Shown here in pieces: positions 17,390 to 26,063 of a stretch of DNA of 26,063 nucleotides. The position numbers and the translations under genes are program-made. The stretch lies in NCBI GenBank assembly GCA_035333525.1, contig DAOQQF010000008.1, positions 1-26,063 on the forward strand, given 5' to 3'. A model generated the notes under the pieces. The model saw only the letters and a program-made list of their open reading frames with translations, did not search any database and was not told the DNA's origin. Source of the DNA: CALMFT01 sp035333525 (GTDB lineage: Bacteria > Patescibacteriota > Gracilibacteria > Absconditabacterales > Absconditicoccaceae). Numbering within the stretch: position 1 is the stretch's first letter; every line of letters begins with the position of its first letter.

Positions 17390-17587
17390 ATGACCAAAAA
17401 ATCTCTCAATAAACGAATTATTGGCTTGGTGATCTGAACTACCGTTGCATGAGTTGCAAAAATGGCTTCTACTCAAGAGGGTAAAAAAAAACTTAATACA
17501 CGAAAGGATAAGACTCTGTGAGTTGTTCAATGAACGCTTGACTTCATCCAATGAGGCCTCAATGAATTGAAAAAAAGAAAGGGATAA
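17390..17587 (+). CDS. small YtxH-like membrane protein
   Basis: 65 residues. One short hydrophobic helix (RIIGLVIGTTVAGVAKMA, about 9-26) precedes a basic amphipathic tail (STQEGKKKLNTRKDKTLGVV, then QGTLDFIQGGLNELKKRKG). This resembles YtxH-type small proteins by layout only. Four of its glycines are UGA, so the standard code would fragment it completely. It lies 35 nt after the PH-domain gene and converges with the phosphoesterase gene. Confidence 0.65.
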
Positions 17588-17622
17588 GAGAGATAGAATA
17601 TTAATGGCTTTAAAGATTCCCT

Positions 17623-18837
17623 TTATACGATTTTGTTTTCCTCCAAGAAATCCATAAGACTTTGTTTTTGATCTGGATATTTGAATCATAGATACTCTCA
17701 TAAGAGAGTTTTTCGATCAGAAAAAGAGCTACGATAATCAGACTGAATGGTGCTTCAAAAGTCAGCAACGATATCAGTTGATTGGTATTTAACACGGAAT
17801 GAGGAGTATTGTTCATGGGCTGAGAGTAGCTTTTGTTCAGATGTTTTGACCTCATAATCATGAGTAACTAAGGTGATATGAGTTTGACTCGGTTCGGGAT
17901 TGGAGGTGTGGATTGTATTGATGAGTGTTCATTTCAGATTATCGTGTGATTGTTGTATAATTGATTGGATTGATTCATCGATATCATCTAAACTATCTAC
18001 TACAATATGAGGGTTAGTATGAAGCATAAACGCATCAAATCATGTTCATGGGGTGCCGACAAAATAGTATTTGAATTCGTTGGTTTCAAGTTGACTGGTG
18101 TGTCGAAGTGAGCCACAACATAGGTAGTTATGATATGAAAATGGCTCATGGATATGTCATGAGACGAGAAAGAGTTTGTCCAATGAACATAGTCATGGGT
18201 GAAGTGCTTTGTCTTGGAATGAAAAGGTTGCTTGGACTCAGGGGAATTGGGTCTTGGCTACATAATAATGATGGTAAATAACGACGCGATCAAAGACATC
18301 TTTGTTAGTTTCATAATAACAGAGAGCTATTTTATTGATAAGTCATGACAGTTGTTCTCATTTTTTGGAGGAAGACATGAGAAGTGTGATAGTATTTACC
18401 AGATCCTGGTGAGGCGATCAAGACCATGAATCAGGCTTGTAGTATGATGATGTATGTGGCTCATGGAGTTGGTCATGGTAAGGGAGGACCACATGAAGAG
18501 TCTTTTCGGCATCAACTCGATGAGTAGGTTGTGTGATAAACTCAATTGATGTGTTTGATAGTGATTCAAATGAGTGTTTACCTTCTTCAAATACAAAATG
18601 TCCTGATAGTCGATCATGGTTACCAGACATTACTTTGACTACTTTTCATGATTGAGTTCGTTGAACCAATAGTTTGAATAATCTGATAAGCATCGAACGA
18701 TCATAGCTAAACATATATACATAATCACCCAAGAGGAGAATTTCACGATCATCATGTTGTATCGCTATTGATTCCAAGTGATTTAGAATACGATCTCAGT
18801 GTTGTGAATTGATATGAATATCGGGTATAAGAATCAT
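17623..18837 (-). CDS. calcineurin-like metallophosphoesterase
   Basis: 404 residues. The five metallophosphoesterase blocks are in order: Asp6-x-His8 in MILIPDIHIN, Gly-Asp at 37-38 in LLLGDYV, GNHD at 72-75, a His in VVIYHHYY (about 187), and GHIH in FLVSGHIHEPF (about 228). These bind the di-metal centre. The first 270 residues are this domain. The last ~130 have no recognised motif, comparable in layout to SbcD/Mre11-like nucleases with a C-terminal cap, but no SbcC neighbour exists here. The substrate (nucleic acid, nucleotide or phosphoprotein) is undetermined. It is flanked downstream by a convergent stop (35 nt) and upstream by a repeat copy. Confidence 0.88.
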
Positions 18838-18868
18838 GCAATAATTGTGGAATTATAAATGTATTCAG

Positions 18869-19080
18869 TATAGGAAGTTGGGGAAAAACTCTCAATTCAT
18901 GAAAAACTACCTATAATATCAAATCCTTTGGTCTTGTATTATCGGCTTTTGGCCAGCCTCCTGAGGATATTTACCCCGAGAGTTCGGGACCTCTTTCATG
19001 TCGTAATCACAACACTTCGTTTTATGTTACTTATACCGATTGTTGATACTTAATTGGTATTATTTCCCAAGGTTCCTATA
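18869..19080 (+). repeat. MITE-like repeat, full copy with terminal inverted repeats
   Basis: Left terminus TATAGGAAGTTGGGGAAA (18869-18886) and right terminus TTTCCCAAGGTTCCTATA (19063-19080) are inverted repeats matching at 15 of 18 positions. Both ends are bounded by TA, compatible with a TA target duplication. The core again has CCCGA GAGT TCGGG inside GAGG...CCTC. It ends exactly at the stop codon of the next gene (19081). Confidence 0.88.
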
Positions 19081-20199
19081 TTATTTTCAGAGTATCCCAT
19101 ATATAGAAATTGTTGATCCTTTATCAATAGGCAAAAAATTTCACTGATCGTATCGTTTGCCTTCGAGTACAAACACTTGATCTTGATATGAGCTATCAAT
19201 AATCATATCCCATCCATCAGGAAAGATGCTATATGAGGTTCTTCGTGATTGTGTAGATGATCCTTGGTCATCAGATATTGTTGTATCTATTATGGACTGA
19301 TTTCATATATCGTGACGCTCAATTTCATAGATTGTTTTATATATTCATTGAGCAACAACGGTACTTTGAAATCATTTTTCCGATATGGTTGCCTGAAGTT
19401 CGTTGTTTAGTGTATCTTTGAGGGTGAATTCCAGTCATACTTTGGTTGGTTTCCACACTATGGATTGTTCCTTGAGTGAGAGAATAAATTTGATAGCTGA
19501 AGCGTATAATCCATGATGGGTGAGTCATGATAATGTTTGTTGGGGGTTTGTTTGATAATCATGGGCGAGTAGCTCATGATCAAACACCAAGGTACATCAT
19601 GCTTTGGGACATGTCTCATGTTGAGTGGTAATATAAGGGATCATTGATCTAAGTCATTGATAGGGATCTAGGATAAGCTGAATCCATGATCCAGGATAAT
19701 ATCATTTGAGATGAATATATGATCAAGGTGTAGACGTGATGGTTTGGTACAACCATGTAAGTAGTTCATACGAAAGTATGTATCTTCATTGGTTCTTATC
19801 TGATTTTTTTTCTCATGAGATGATATCTTGGTCTATTATTTTGGCTGAGTTGGGGTCGAGCTTGACGTAAAGTTGTTGACCTTCTATGAGAATATCACAT
19901 TTTATTGGAATCATATTGATGAATCATGACCGATGTATGAGTTGTTGTTTGGCTGATCTGCCTATACCTAATTCTCATTGTACTACCAATGGTACATCTC
20001 GCATTACACTGCCAGATAAGGATCATACATATCGACGATTTGGTTTAAGAAAGTCAGATACATGATGATTTACCAATACTGATAGTCATGATAGAGCATG
20101 TGAGCTTGATAATACACCTATATTAGGACGAAACCAGTATGATCGAGCTAATATTCATAATCATAACATAATAAAGATAGTCAGAAATTGTCTTTTCAT
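19081..20199 (-). CDS. exported or membrane-anchored protein of unknown function
   Basis: 372 residues. An N-terminal hydrophobic helix (QFLTIFIMLGLGILARSYWF, about 4-23) acts as signal or anchor. The remainder looks like a beta-rich extracytoplasmic domain: RRYVGSLSGSVMRDVPLVVQ, INMIPIKCDILIEGQQLYVK, IHLKGYYPGSWIQLIL, a CPKAGC pair of cysteines, DGWDMIIDSSYQDQVFVLEG, and an end ISIYGILGK. I recognise no family. It is the last gene of the secE-nusG-yraN cluster, 54 nt after the YraN-like gene. Its stop codon touches the repeat's right end, so the element may have shaped or truncated its 3' end. UGA glycines are frequent. Confidence 0.8.
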
Positions 20200-20253
20200 G
20201 ATACCATTATTGAAAGGATAAAAAAATCATTCTATAGGCATATAAACGTTGAG

Positions 20254-20640
20254 TTATAGTTCATAAGGATAGACTCCATAAATCATACCATATTTTACAT
20301 AAACAAACTCAAGCATAATTGTTTTATCTCATTGGCTATGAAGATAAAAGTAACTATCAATAGTACGTTGTATTGCTTTGATTTTAGATAACTTGATATG
20401 ATTATGTATATCATCAATGCCATCAATACATTTTACTTCTACAAAGAGCCATGTGGTATCATTGGACATAATAAGATCGAGCTCTCACCCTCTGATGGTG
20501 TAGTTTTTCCAATGTAGTAAAAAACCTTGTTTACGATAGTATTCGTATACAAGGTCTTCCGCAAGATATCATTTTTGTTTGAGAGTTCAAAATGCTTGTC
20601 ATCACAAGCCCTGATTCGGCGATAATGTATCCATGGACAT
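20254..20640 (-). CDS. UPF0102 (YraN-like) putative endonuclease
   Basis: 128 residues, the normal size of this PD-(D/E)XK-like family. It begins with a short tail (MSMDTLSPNQGLGGQAFG), then KGYLAEDLVYEYYRKQGFLL (family 'G...E..A..yL...Gy'), HWKNYTIRGGELDLIM (family 'N.r...GEiDlI', with the catalytic Glu-Asp pair) and TTWLFVEVKCIDG (family 'vFVEVK.R', the E-x-K). The usual Arg after EVK is replaced by Cys. A tail with helices and strands follows. UGA codes one of the two glycines before the ELD motif. It lies 42 nt downstream of nusG. Confidence 0.85.
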
Positions 20641-20682
20641 ATACCATCAACACAACTAAAATAGAACAAAGGACGTGTGTCT

Positions 20683-21258
20683 TTATGCTAGCTCTACTTT
20701 ATCAAAAGAAAGACTCACGGGGGTTGTTCTTCCCATGAATTCAACCATCACAGTAACTTGTCATCTTAGATCATCAACTTCAGCAACTCTTCCTTTCATA
20801 TTTTTGAAGTTTGTCTCTCTTATTACTACCACATCATCGATTTTGAACGAATTTCTAGTAGTAAGCTTAGCATTTTTTTCTCTTACATCAGCTACTATTT
20901 GTTCATATTGTTCATCTTCAATAGGAATAGGTCTGGTTTCTGCTCAAATAATAAGCCTTACTCAGGGCGTATTTCTTACAATGTATCGAATTTTGTCGTT
21001 CATTTTCATCCTGATAAGTAGATATCATGGATAGAGTTTTTTTGGCTTAATCGTTTTTTTATTCTTTCTTGTAATGATTTCATTGACGACAGGGATAAAA
21101 AAATCAGTGATATCTGATTCAAGATTGATTTTTTTTATCCTTTCTTTCATATTTTCTATTACCATTTCTTCTTGGTTGGAGTTTACAGAAAGAACATATC
21201 GTCTTAGATTATCATCTTTGATTTGTTTATTGAGATCGAGTTCTTGAATTTTGGGCAT
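20683..21258 (-). CDS. nusG: transcription termination/antitermination factor NusG
   Basis: 191 residues. NusG binds the RNA polymerase clamp and couples transcription to Rho or ribosomes. The NGN domain reads RRYVLSVNSNQEEMVIENMK, then DFFIPVVNEIITRKN, KKLYPGYLLIRMKMNDKIRY and VRNTPGVRLIIGAET. This is the typical 'W Yvv.....E..v...l', 'vPt', 'K..fPGYvlv.m', 'vr.tpGV..FvG' order, with Tyr replacing the usual Trp. The KOW domain reads DDVVVIRETNFKNMKGRVAE and ends VEFMGRTTPVSLSFDKVELA. It follows secE by 71 nt, the classic order, but rplK/rplA do not follow it. Confidence 0.95.
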
Positions 21259-21329
21259 TAGACACAGAGAAGTAATAAAGATAATAATTCAGAAAAAAAG
21301 AGAAATAATAAGAAATTAATGTTGTTAAA

Positions 21330-21515
21330 CTATCCTCTCAGTAATTGATATAGGGTGCTATATAATTGACTAATGACGGTATCAGAAATCATAAAATAGA
21401 CTCATGCAATAATAATAGCAACAAATACTGCTAATCACATACGAATATATTCTTGTTTGGTAGGGAATTTGAGTTTTTGGACAGTTTCCAAACTATCATA
21501 AAAGAAATTAAGCAT
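21330..21515 (-). CDS. secE: preprotein translocase subunit SecE
   Basis: 61 residues, the single-helix bacterial SecE. SecE clamps SecY in the translocon. An amphipathic helix (FYDSLETVQKLKFPTKQEYI; family 'E.kkv.WPt..e') leads to one transmembrane segment (MGLAVFVAIIIAGVYFMISD) and a short end. The usual WP is FP here. Two glycines in or beside the helix are UGA. Its position just upstream of nusG supports the call. A TATAAT lies directly before the ATG on the minus strand, without a clear -35. Confidence 0.93.
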
Positions 21516-21675
21516 ATTATATTGATATAATAAGAAGTAAAACAGGATCAACGAAAGAGACAGAATGTATTATTTTCTACATAACAAAAACCATAACAAG
21601 TGATCACACGTCAATAAATAGCACAACACGAAGATTTACTAAGATTATAACTCAATGAATGAGATTATAGTTCTA

Positions 21676-22020
21676 TTAGAATGGCAAATCTTCATCTGAA
21701 GAAGAGTGAGATTTGGACGAACTAGATCATTCTAGATCAACTCTCAATGCTGTGAGAGAACAGATTTTTTTGGTTACACCAGATGGATTAGTATAATCTC
21801 TTACTCTACCACCAAATGTTACACTAACCAAGTCACCTTCTTTGTAAGTGTTTGCAAATGCTTCAGCTCTGTCATTGTACATATCCAACAAAATAGTATC
21901 CTTGTACTCTCTGTCAGTTTGCTCTTCAATAACGAAGCTAATTTTGGTCATAGAACTACCATCTTGTTTGGTAAACGATTCTTTACTTCAGACCCATACA
22001 ATTTTTCCTCTAAAAATCAT
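21676..22020 (-). CDS. single-stranded DNA-binding-like OB-fold protein with SSB C-terminal tip
   Basis: 114 residues. The body (MIFRGKIVWVGSKESFTKQD, MTKISFVIEEQTDREYKDTI, EGDLVSVTFGGRVRDYTN) has OB-fold strands more like the DUF3127 subgroup than classical SSB. It lacks the 'N.v.L.GrL..dPelR' start. After the fold comes a Ser-rich linker and the acidic end SSDEDLPF. This matches the SSB C-terminal peptide (consensus DDIPF) that recruits partner proteins. It therefore probably binds single-stranded DNA and scaffolds repair or replication proteins. A promoter candidate lies 94 nt upstream, and 160 nt separate it from secE, so it is probably a separate transcript or the head of that cluster. 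Confidence 0.82.
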
Positions 22021-22113
22021 TGATATTAACAGTTTTACAAAATAAAAACAACTTCCAGTGTACTTTTTTGTGCTATATTGTCAAGAACTCATCAACACAC
22101 AAGACCACGAAAT

Positions 22114-22142
22114 ATTATACTGTCAACTCAGTTCATTTGCAA
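22114..22142 (-). promoter_or_regulatory. candidate promoter for the SSB-like gene
   Basis: On the minus strand: TTGCAA (22142-22137), 17-nt spacer, perfect TATAAT (22119-22114). The leader would be about 87 nt. Confidence 0.45.
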
Positions 22143-22224
22143 AAAAAATAATATCTACGTATGATTGATCATCGCTCTCTGCCTCAGAGTAAGATCTTGC
22201 ATTATTTATCTTTTTTTTGTATGT

Positions 22225-22644
22225 ATGTCTGCCTCATCTTTTGTAATTAATCATCCAGTAACAAAAATACCCCCGATTAAGGTTCTCACTGGTTTATATA
22301 ATGGACTCTATTTTGTAACTCATGATAGTGATGAACAATATCCTGTGCCTGCAAATTATGCCTCCAAATCCATGTTAATACCTGGTGATGAGCTTAAGCT
22401 CATTATATGATCGGATGGTTCTTTGATATATAAGCTTATCAAACCGGCACCTCGTAAACACATCAAGGGTATTTTGTTCAAAAAAGATAATACCTTTATA
22501 GCTTTATGATCAGATAATCAGAACTATCAACTCAATACCGCAGCGGTAACTTTTTTTCATGGTAAACCATCAGATGAGTTGGGTCTTATAGTCCACAAAG
22601 ATAAGGTTTATTGATATGCTGCCTTAGAGTCTATTATCAAATAA
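22225..22644 (+). CDS. conserved-looking small protein of unknown function
   Basis: 139 residues from ATG 22225 (MSASSFVINHPVTKIPPIKV). The frame is open upstream, and TTG 22165 would add 20 residues that look like a hydrophobic signal (SCIIYLFFVCMSA), so export cannot be excluded. The body seems to contain two similar beta modules: GLYNGLYFVTHDSDEQYPVP followed by GDELKLIIGSDGSLIYKL, then GILFKKDNTFIALGSDNQNY followed by GLIVHKDKVYGYAAL. They hint at paired small barrels of OB or KOW type; that is pattern inference only. It is divergent from the SSB-like gene and 42 nt before the large surface protein, possibly cotranscribed with it. Confidence 0.75.
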
Positions 22645-22686
22645 CCATTTGTTGTAGTAAAAACTACGAGCTTTGCTATTACTATC

Positions 22687-25587
22687 ATGTATAATTCTAT
22701 ACTATCATTGTACTATTATATGATACTTGCTCTGAACAAGTATTATAAAACAACCATAAGTACCGTTGTGGGTGTTTTTTTGTTGATGGGTTGTGGGTGT
22801 ATGGTGTATGCTGATTTTTCAGATTATAAAGAATCGCTTGCTCAAATTGGTGTTTCTCAGGAGTTTTTGTCTGGTTCATCTCAGGTATATCGTAATGATG
22901 TAGTAAGGTTGTTGTCTACCCTTTCGTGTCAAGATTGTGTCCACCCCGATGGTTCGCTACAAGAACGTCTCAATGCTGTACGATGGTCTACTTTTGTCAC
23001 TGAGCCGGGCAATAATTTTGATGATGTGTTGCGAGATAATTATTATTGGAAGAAAGAAAACTATTATTATTGTGTTGCTGATGCTGCATCCAAAGGACTA
23101 GTAAATGGATATCCTCGTGAAGTAAGTCCGTTTTGTCCATGAAGATTTTGTGGAGCTAATGTCATTAAACAATGAGAATTGGTTCAATTGATTACCAATA
23201 TTCTCATCAATCAATGATCAGTAGATCTGCCACGTGTCAATTGGACTAAGATTCGTGATCGACTTTCTAATCAACGTCAAGATACTGTGTTAGCGAAAAA
23301 TTTTACCATAAGTGATAGGCAGACTATCTTGAGTGGCGTTATAAACTGTGGTAGCAAGTTATGTGAGTTAACAGATGCATTTCAGCGAGATGTATACCTC
23401 AAATATTGTACACGAAACCTGGGCTCGTGTACTATGATACCGTTTCGTCTCGCCGATCAATGACAACGACCAGTTGCTCAGCTAAATATCTTGGTTTCCC
23501 AAAAAATTATGAATATTCTCCAAGCTGATGCAATTAAACCGTATGAACCAGCAACCAGCGAACAAGTATTGTCATTATTTTATCGTATTAATCAAACAGT
23601 TCCTTGTGATTTTGATTTGGATTATGACAAGGATGGTATTTTGAATAAAGACGATAATTGTATCATTGTTCGAAACCCTTCGCAACATAATCTGGATGGT
23701 GATCGTCGATGAGATGTGTGTGATGAAGATATTGATGGTGATGGGATGTTCAATCCTATCAAGTTAGTAAATGATCTATGATATATTAATCGGATATTGT
23801 ACAAAAAACCACACTCATATGACAACTGTCCTTTAATAATCAACCCCACTCAACTAGACACTGATCGTGATGGTGTCTGAGATGTATGTGATAATTATGC
23901 TTTACAAACACAATGATTGTCACTGACTATAACATGAGAACCGGCATCGTCTGCTCCAGCTACGGTATGATTACAAGCCGTATTTACAGGAAAAGACTGT
24001 GGGAGTTGATACTATTGGAGATTTGGGAATAATCAGACGGCAGTCGGTAAAAAGGTTGCTACAACGTATCTTATACCCTGAACATATGATGTATGAGTTA
24101 CTGATTGTCATTGATTAATTGCTTATACAACAATTGTGGTATGATGAACCTGAACTATCAATCCATCATTGTGATTTCATATCATACCTCGTCCAGCTCA
24201 AGCAACTTGACTATTGACCACACTTATTACACCCCAAACATCATGATGAGTGTGTGATCATATTTATTGGAGTTTGAATGATGTATGAGTGTCTCGTACC
24301 AAAACAGTATGACTTACTCCTACCGTGATGAGTATCTCTACCAAATGAACCCATTGAGTTCAGGCATATTGTTTTGATTCTTGAGCTAATCTCATTGCTA
24401 TCGGTCAAGCAAATCTTTTGGTGCATGATGAACCATGATGATGTGCTTCACGATTGGAAGGGAAACCACTTCTTGCTATTGTAGGACAACCAGTTGCTCT
24501 CAAGACTACACTTTCGTGATGTATGCCATCTTCTATCAAATCAGTTGTTTGGGATTTTGGTGATGATACATCGATAAACTGAAACTCTCTCAATGTTTTA
24601 CATACCTATACGAGACCATGAACTTATCTTGTACGCGAAACCATTACTACCAAGACTCAACAAATTATGACCAACATTATCCAACTTGTTGTCCGTCCTT
24701 CTTGATGAATCAAGCCATGATTTGTTGCTCAACTACAGATTGATCCGTTAGTGTGAGTTATTGGTGATCGTTTTCGTTTTCAGATTATCTCTCCTATGGC
24801 TGATAGAATTACATCAATTTATTGGATTTTTGGAGATGGTGGTATCTATTATACTGATGATGGATCACTAAAACAGGATTATGTATATGTTCAAGCAAAT
24901 AGATACTTAGTATCTGCACTATTGACCTTGGATGATGGTCAAATGGTGAACTTGGGCAATAATATTACTGTATCGACTCGTGATCTATGCCTTGAGCTTA
25001 TAGGTTGAACTGGTTTCAAGCCTTCTTGTGATCAAGATCGTGATGGTATTGGTGATCAGTGTGATACTGACATAGATGGCGATGGAGTCTCTAATCAACT
25101 GGGTATAATAGTAAGTTTAACACCTGATTGTAAGCCATCGCTCAATCCTCGTATTGTGATATGACCTTGAGACGATAATTGTCCTATTACACCAAACTCT
25201 GATCAATCTAATACTGATCGTGATTTGTATGGAGATGATTGTGACCAACAACCAAAACGTTCTCATAATGATTCATCACCATATGCTGACCATGATAATG
25301 ATGGTATACCTAACAATCAAGATCCCGACTACAACAAAAAAGACTCCGATACTGATGGTATACCCGATCATCTTGATAATCTTCCCACAATAGCTTTGTG
25401 ACCAAACTCATTGGCGTCTCGTACCTTATGAATTCAAGATAAAAATAGTACTATTAATAATCAGTGCTTGGTATGTCCTTGTGGTTTTGTACAAACGATG
25501 TCGCCATTGGCTCCTTGAGACATTGTTTATAGTCAGATGCCGTATGCATGAGGCGATATACGTAGTAATTTTTTCCAGGTGAAATAA
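22687..25587 (+). CDS. large surface protein with SLH-like, PKD and thrombospondin type 3 repeats
   Basis: 966 residues. After a signal region (TTISTVVGVFLLMGCGCMVYA, with AxA-like and lipobox-like sites), an SLH-like unit spans about 110-170 (DNYYWKKENYYYCVADAASK, GLVNGYPREVSPFCPGRFCG). Thrombospondin type 3-like calcium repeats occur at about 307-400 (DLDYDKDGILNKDDNC, DEDIDGDG) and 781-905 (CDQDRDGIGDQCDTDIDGDG, DTDGIPDHLDN). Between them lie PKD-like domains with YWRFGNN (about 442), VWDFGDD (about 621) and IYWIFGDG (about 713), each followed by a 'Y..pGtY.V' strand. A Cys-containing tail ends at 966. It is probably anchored in the cell surface and used in adhesion or contact with a host cell. 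Very many glycines are UGA. The start may instead be ATG 22720. Confidence 0.88.
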
Positions 25588-25623
25588 CTTTTCCTTTTGA
25601 TCGAATGATGTTTCTATGAGGTT

Positions 25624-26063
25624 TTATTTTATAAGAGAGTCTCCGATATCATTTTTTGTATTCCCCATACTTTTGTCCAAAGTAGAAGGCTTTTCTTCAA
25701 CACAAGTATATCTTTTTAAATCTTTAGTTTGTACGATGATGTTGCCATCTTTATCAGGATCTCCTATATATATAACGTCACTATTATTTATTTGGAATAC
25801 TGAAAATATTCATTGAGCATCCTGATAGAAATACTTTATTTCTTGCTTATTAACTTGTATTCGTATATACTCCTTACCACCAAGTTTTTTTATCTCACCA
25901 ATATCAGTAATTTTATCTCCTGGGTGACCATTTATCGTCAATGATGCATACTCTATACCATCTTCAGTGCTTTCAACCCAGTGCCACTTATTACCATTAA
26001 CTTCTATGCGTGCATACTCCTTACCACCAAATATTATTGTCTCACGAATATAAGTAATTTTAT
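25624..26063 (-). CDS. C-terminal part of a repeat protein, N-terminus beyond window
   Basis: The visible 146 residues contain at least two copies of a roughly 50-residue beta-rich unit: KITYIRETIIFGGKEYARIEVNG and KITDIGEIKKLGGKEYIRIQVN, with the shared core GGKEY(A/I)RI. The repeats are also visible in DNA (matching blocks near 25870 and 26020). A tail with GDPDKDGNIIVQTKDLKRYT and a single Cys follows. No family is recognised; WG- or KWG-like repeats are a loose comparison. Unlike neighbouring genes, only one of about 14 glycines uses UGA (near 25814). It converges with the surface protein gene across 36 nt. Confidence 0.7.

Noticed and set aside
1362..25587. Interpretation of the many UGA-interrupted frames as pseudogenes or sequencing errors
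   Set aside because: The interruptions are always UGA, never UAA or UAG, and fall on conserved glycines, which decay or error would not produce.
1..26063. CRISPR array, rRNA operon, prophage or full insertion sequence
   Set aside because: I saw no regularly spaced short repeats, no rRNA-like conserved blocks, no integrase, capsid or transposase genes. The interspersed repeats are irregularly placed and lack a transposase.

Overview
The window reads coherently only if UGA is translated as glycine (NCBI code 25). In-frame UGA falls on invariant glycines of many conserved proteins: the DprA nucleotide-binding motif, the AlaRS GGG motif, the sigma-70 region 2 glycine, HrcA, MetAP, Lgt, and even the lipobox glycine of a lipoprotein. 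All inferred genes end in UAA or UAG. With the AT-rich composition and small, compact genes, this points to Candidatus Absconditabacteria (SR1) or Gracilibacteria (BD1-5). The window alone does not decide between the two.

Layout. 1-3.5 kb: a truncated pilin-like membrane protein and lgt (-), divergent from grpE (+), which converges on a FecR-like membrane protein (-). 3.5-6.2 kb: a small lipoprotein with a strong terminator, dprA (-), and two gene-poor intervals carrying copies of an interspersed repeat. 6.2-9 kb: a small membrane-anchored unknown, a primary-type sigma-70 factor, a full repeat copy, and a TIM-barrel sugar-phosphate isomerase-like gene (-). 9.1-14.7 kb: a short alaS (-) divergent from a tight + strand cluster: secF, a Nudix-like gene, a two-TM protein, a tail-anchored HTH/coiled-coil protein, an HPF-like protein and a short hrcA. 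A striking palindromic regulatory region separates alaS and secF. 14.8-16.3 kb: map and a NYN-domain gene (-), overlapping by more than 100 bp. 16.4-18.8 kb: rpmE, a bacterial PH-domain protein and a small membrane protein (+), then a metallophosphoesterase (-). 19-22 kb: a second full repeat copy and a - strand cluster secE, nusG, yraN-like and an exported unknown, plus an SSB-like gene. 22.2-25.6 kb: an unknown and a 966-aa SLH/PKD/thrombospondin-type-3 surface protein. The right edge carries a truncated repeat protein (-).

Most of the content is core information processing and envelope biogenesis: transcription (sigma, NusG), protein export and lipidation (SecE, SecF, Lgt), chaperone control (GrpE, HrcA), translation (AlaRS, bL31, MetAP, HPF-like) and DNA uptake or repair (DprA, YraN-like, SSB-like). 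The less familiar items are a MITE-like repeat family with terminal inverted repeats, an alanyl-tRNA synthetase that stops before its editing and C-Ala domains, a membrane-tethered HTH protein, and a paired palindromic operator. No CRISPR array, rRNA or tRNA was recognised. Start sites almost never carry a Shine-Dalgarno sequence.
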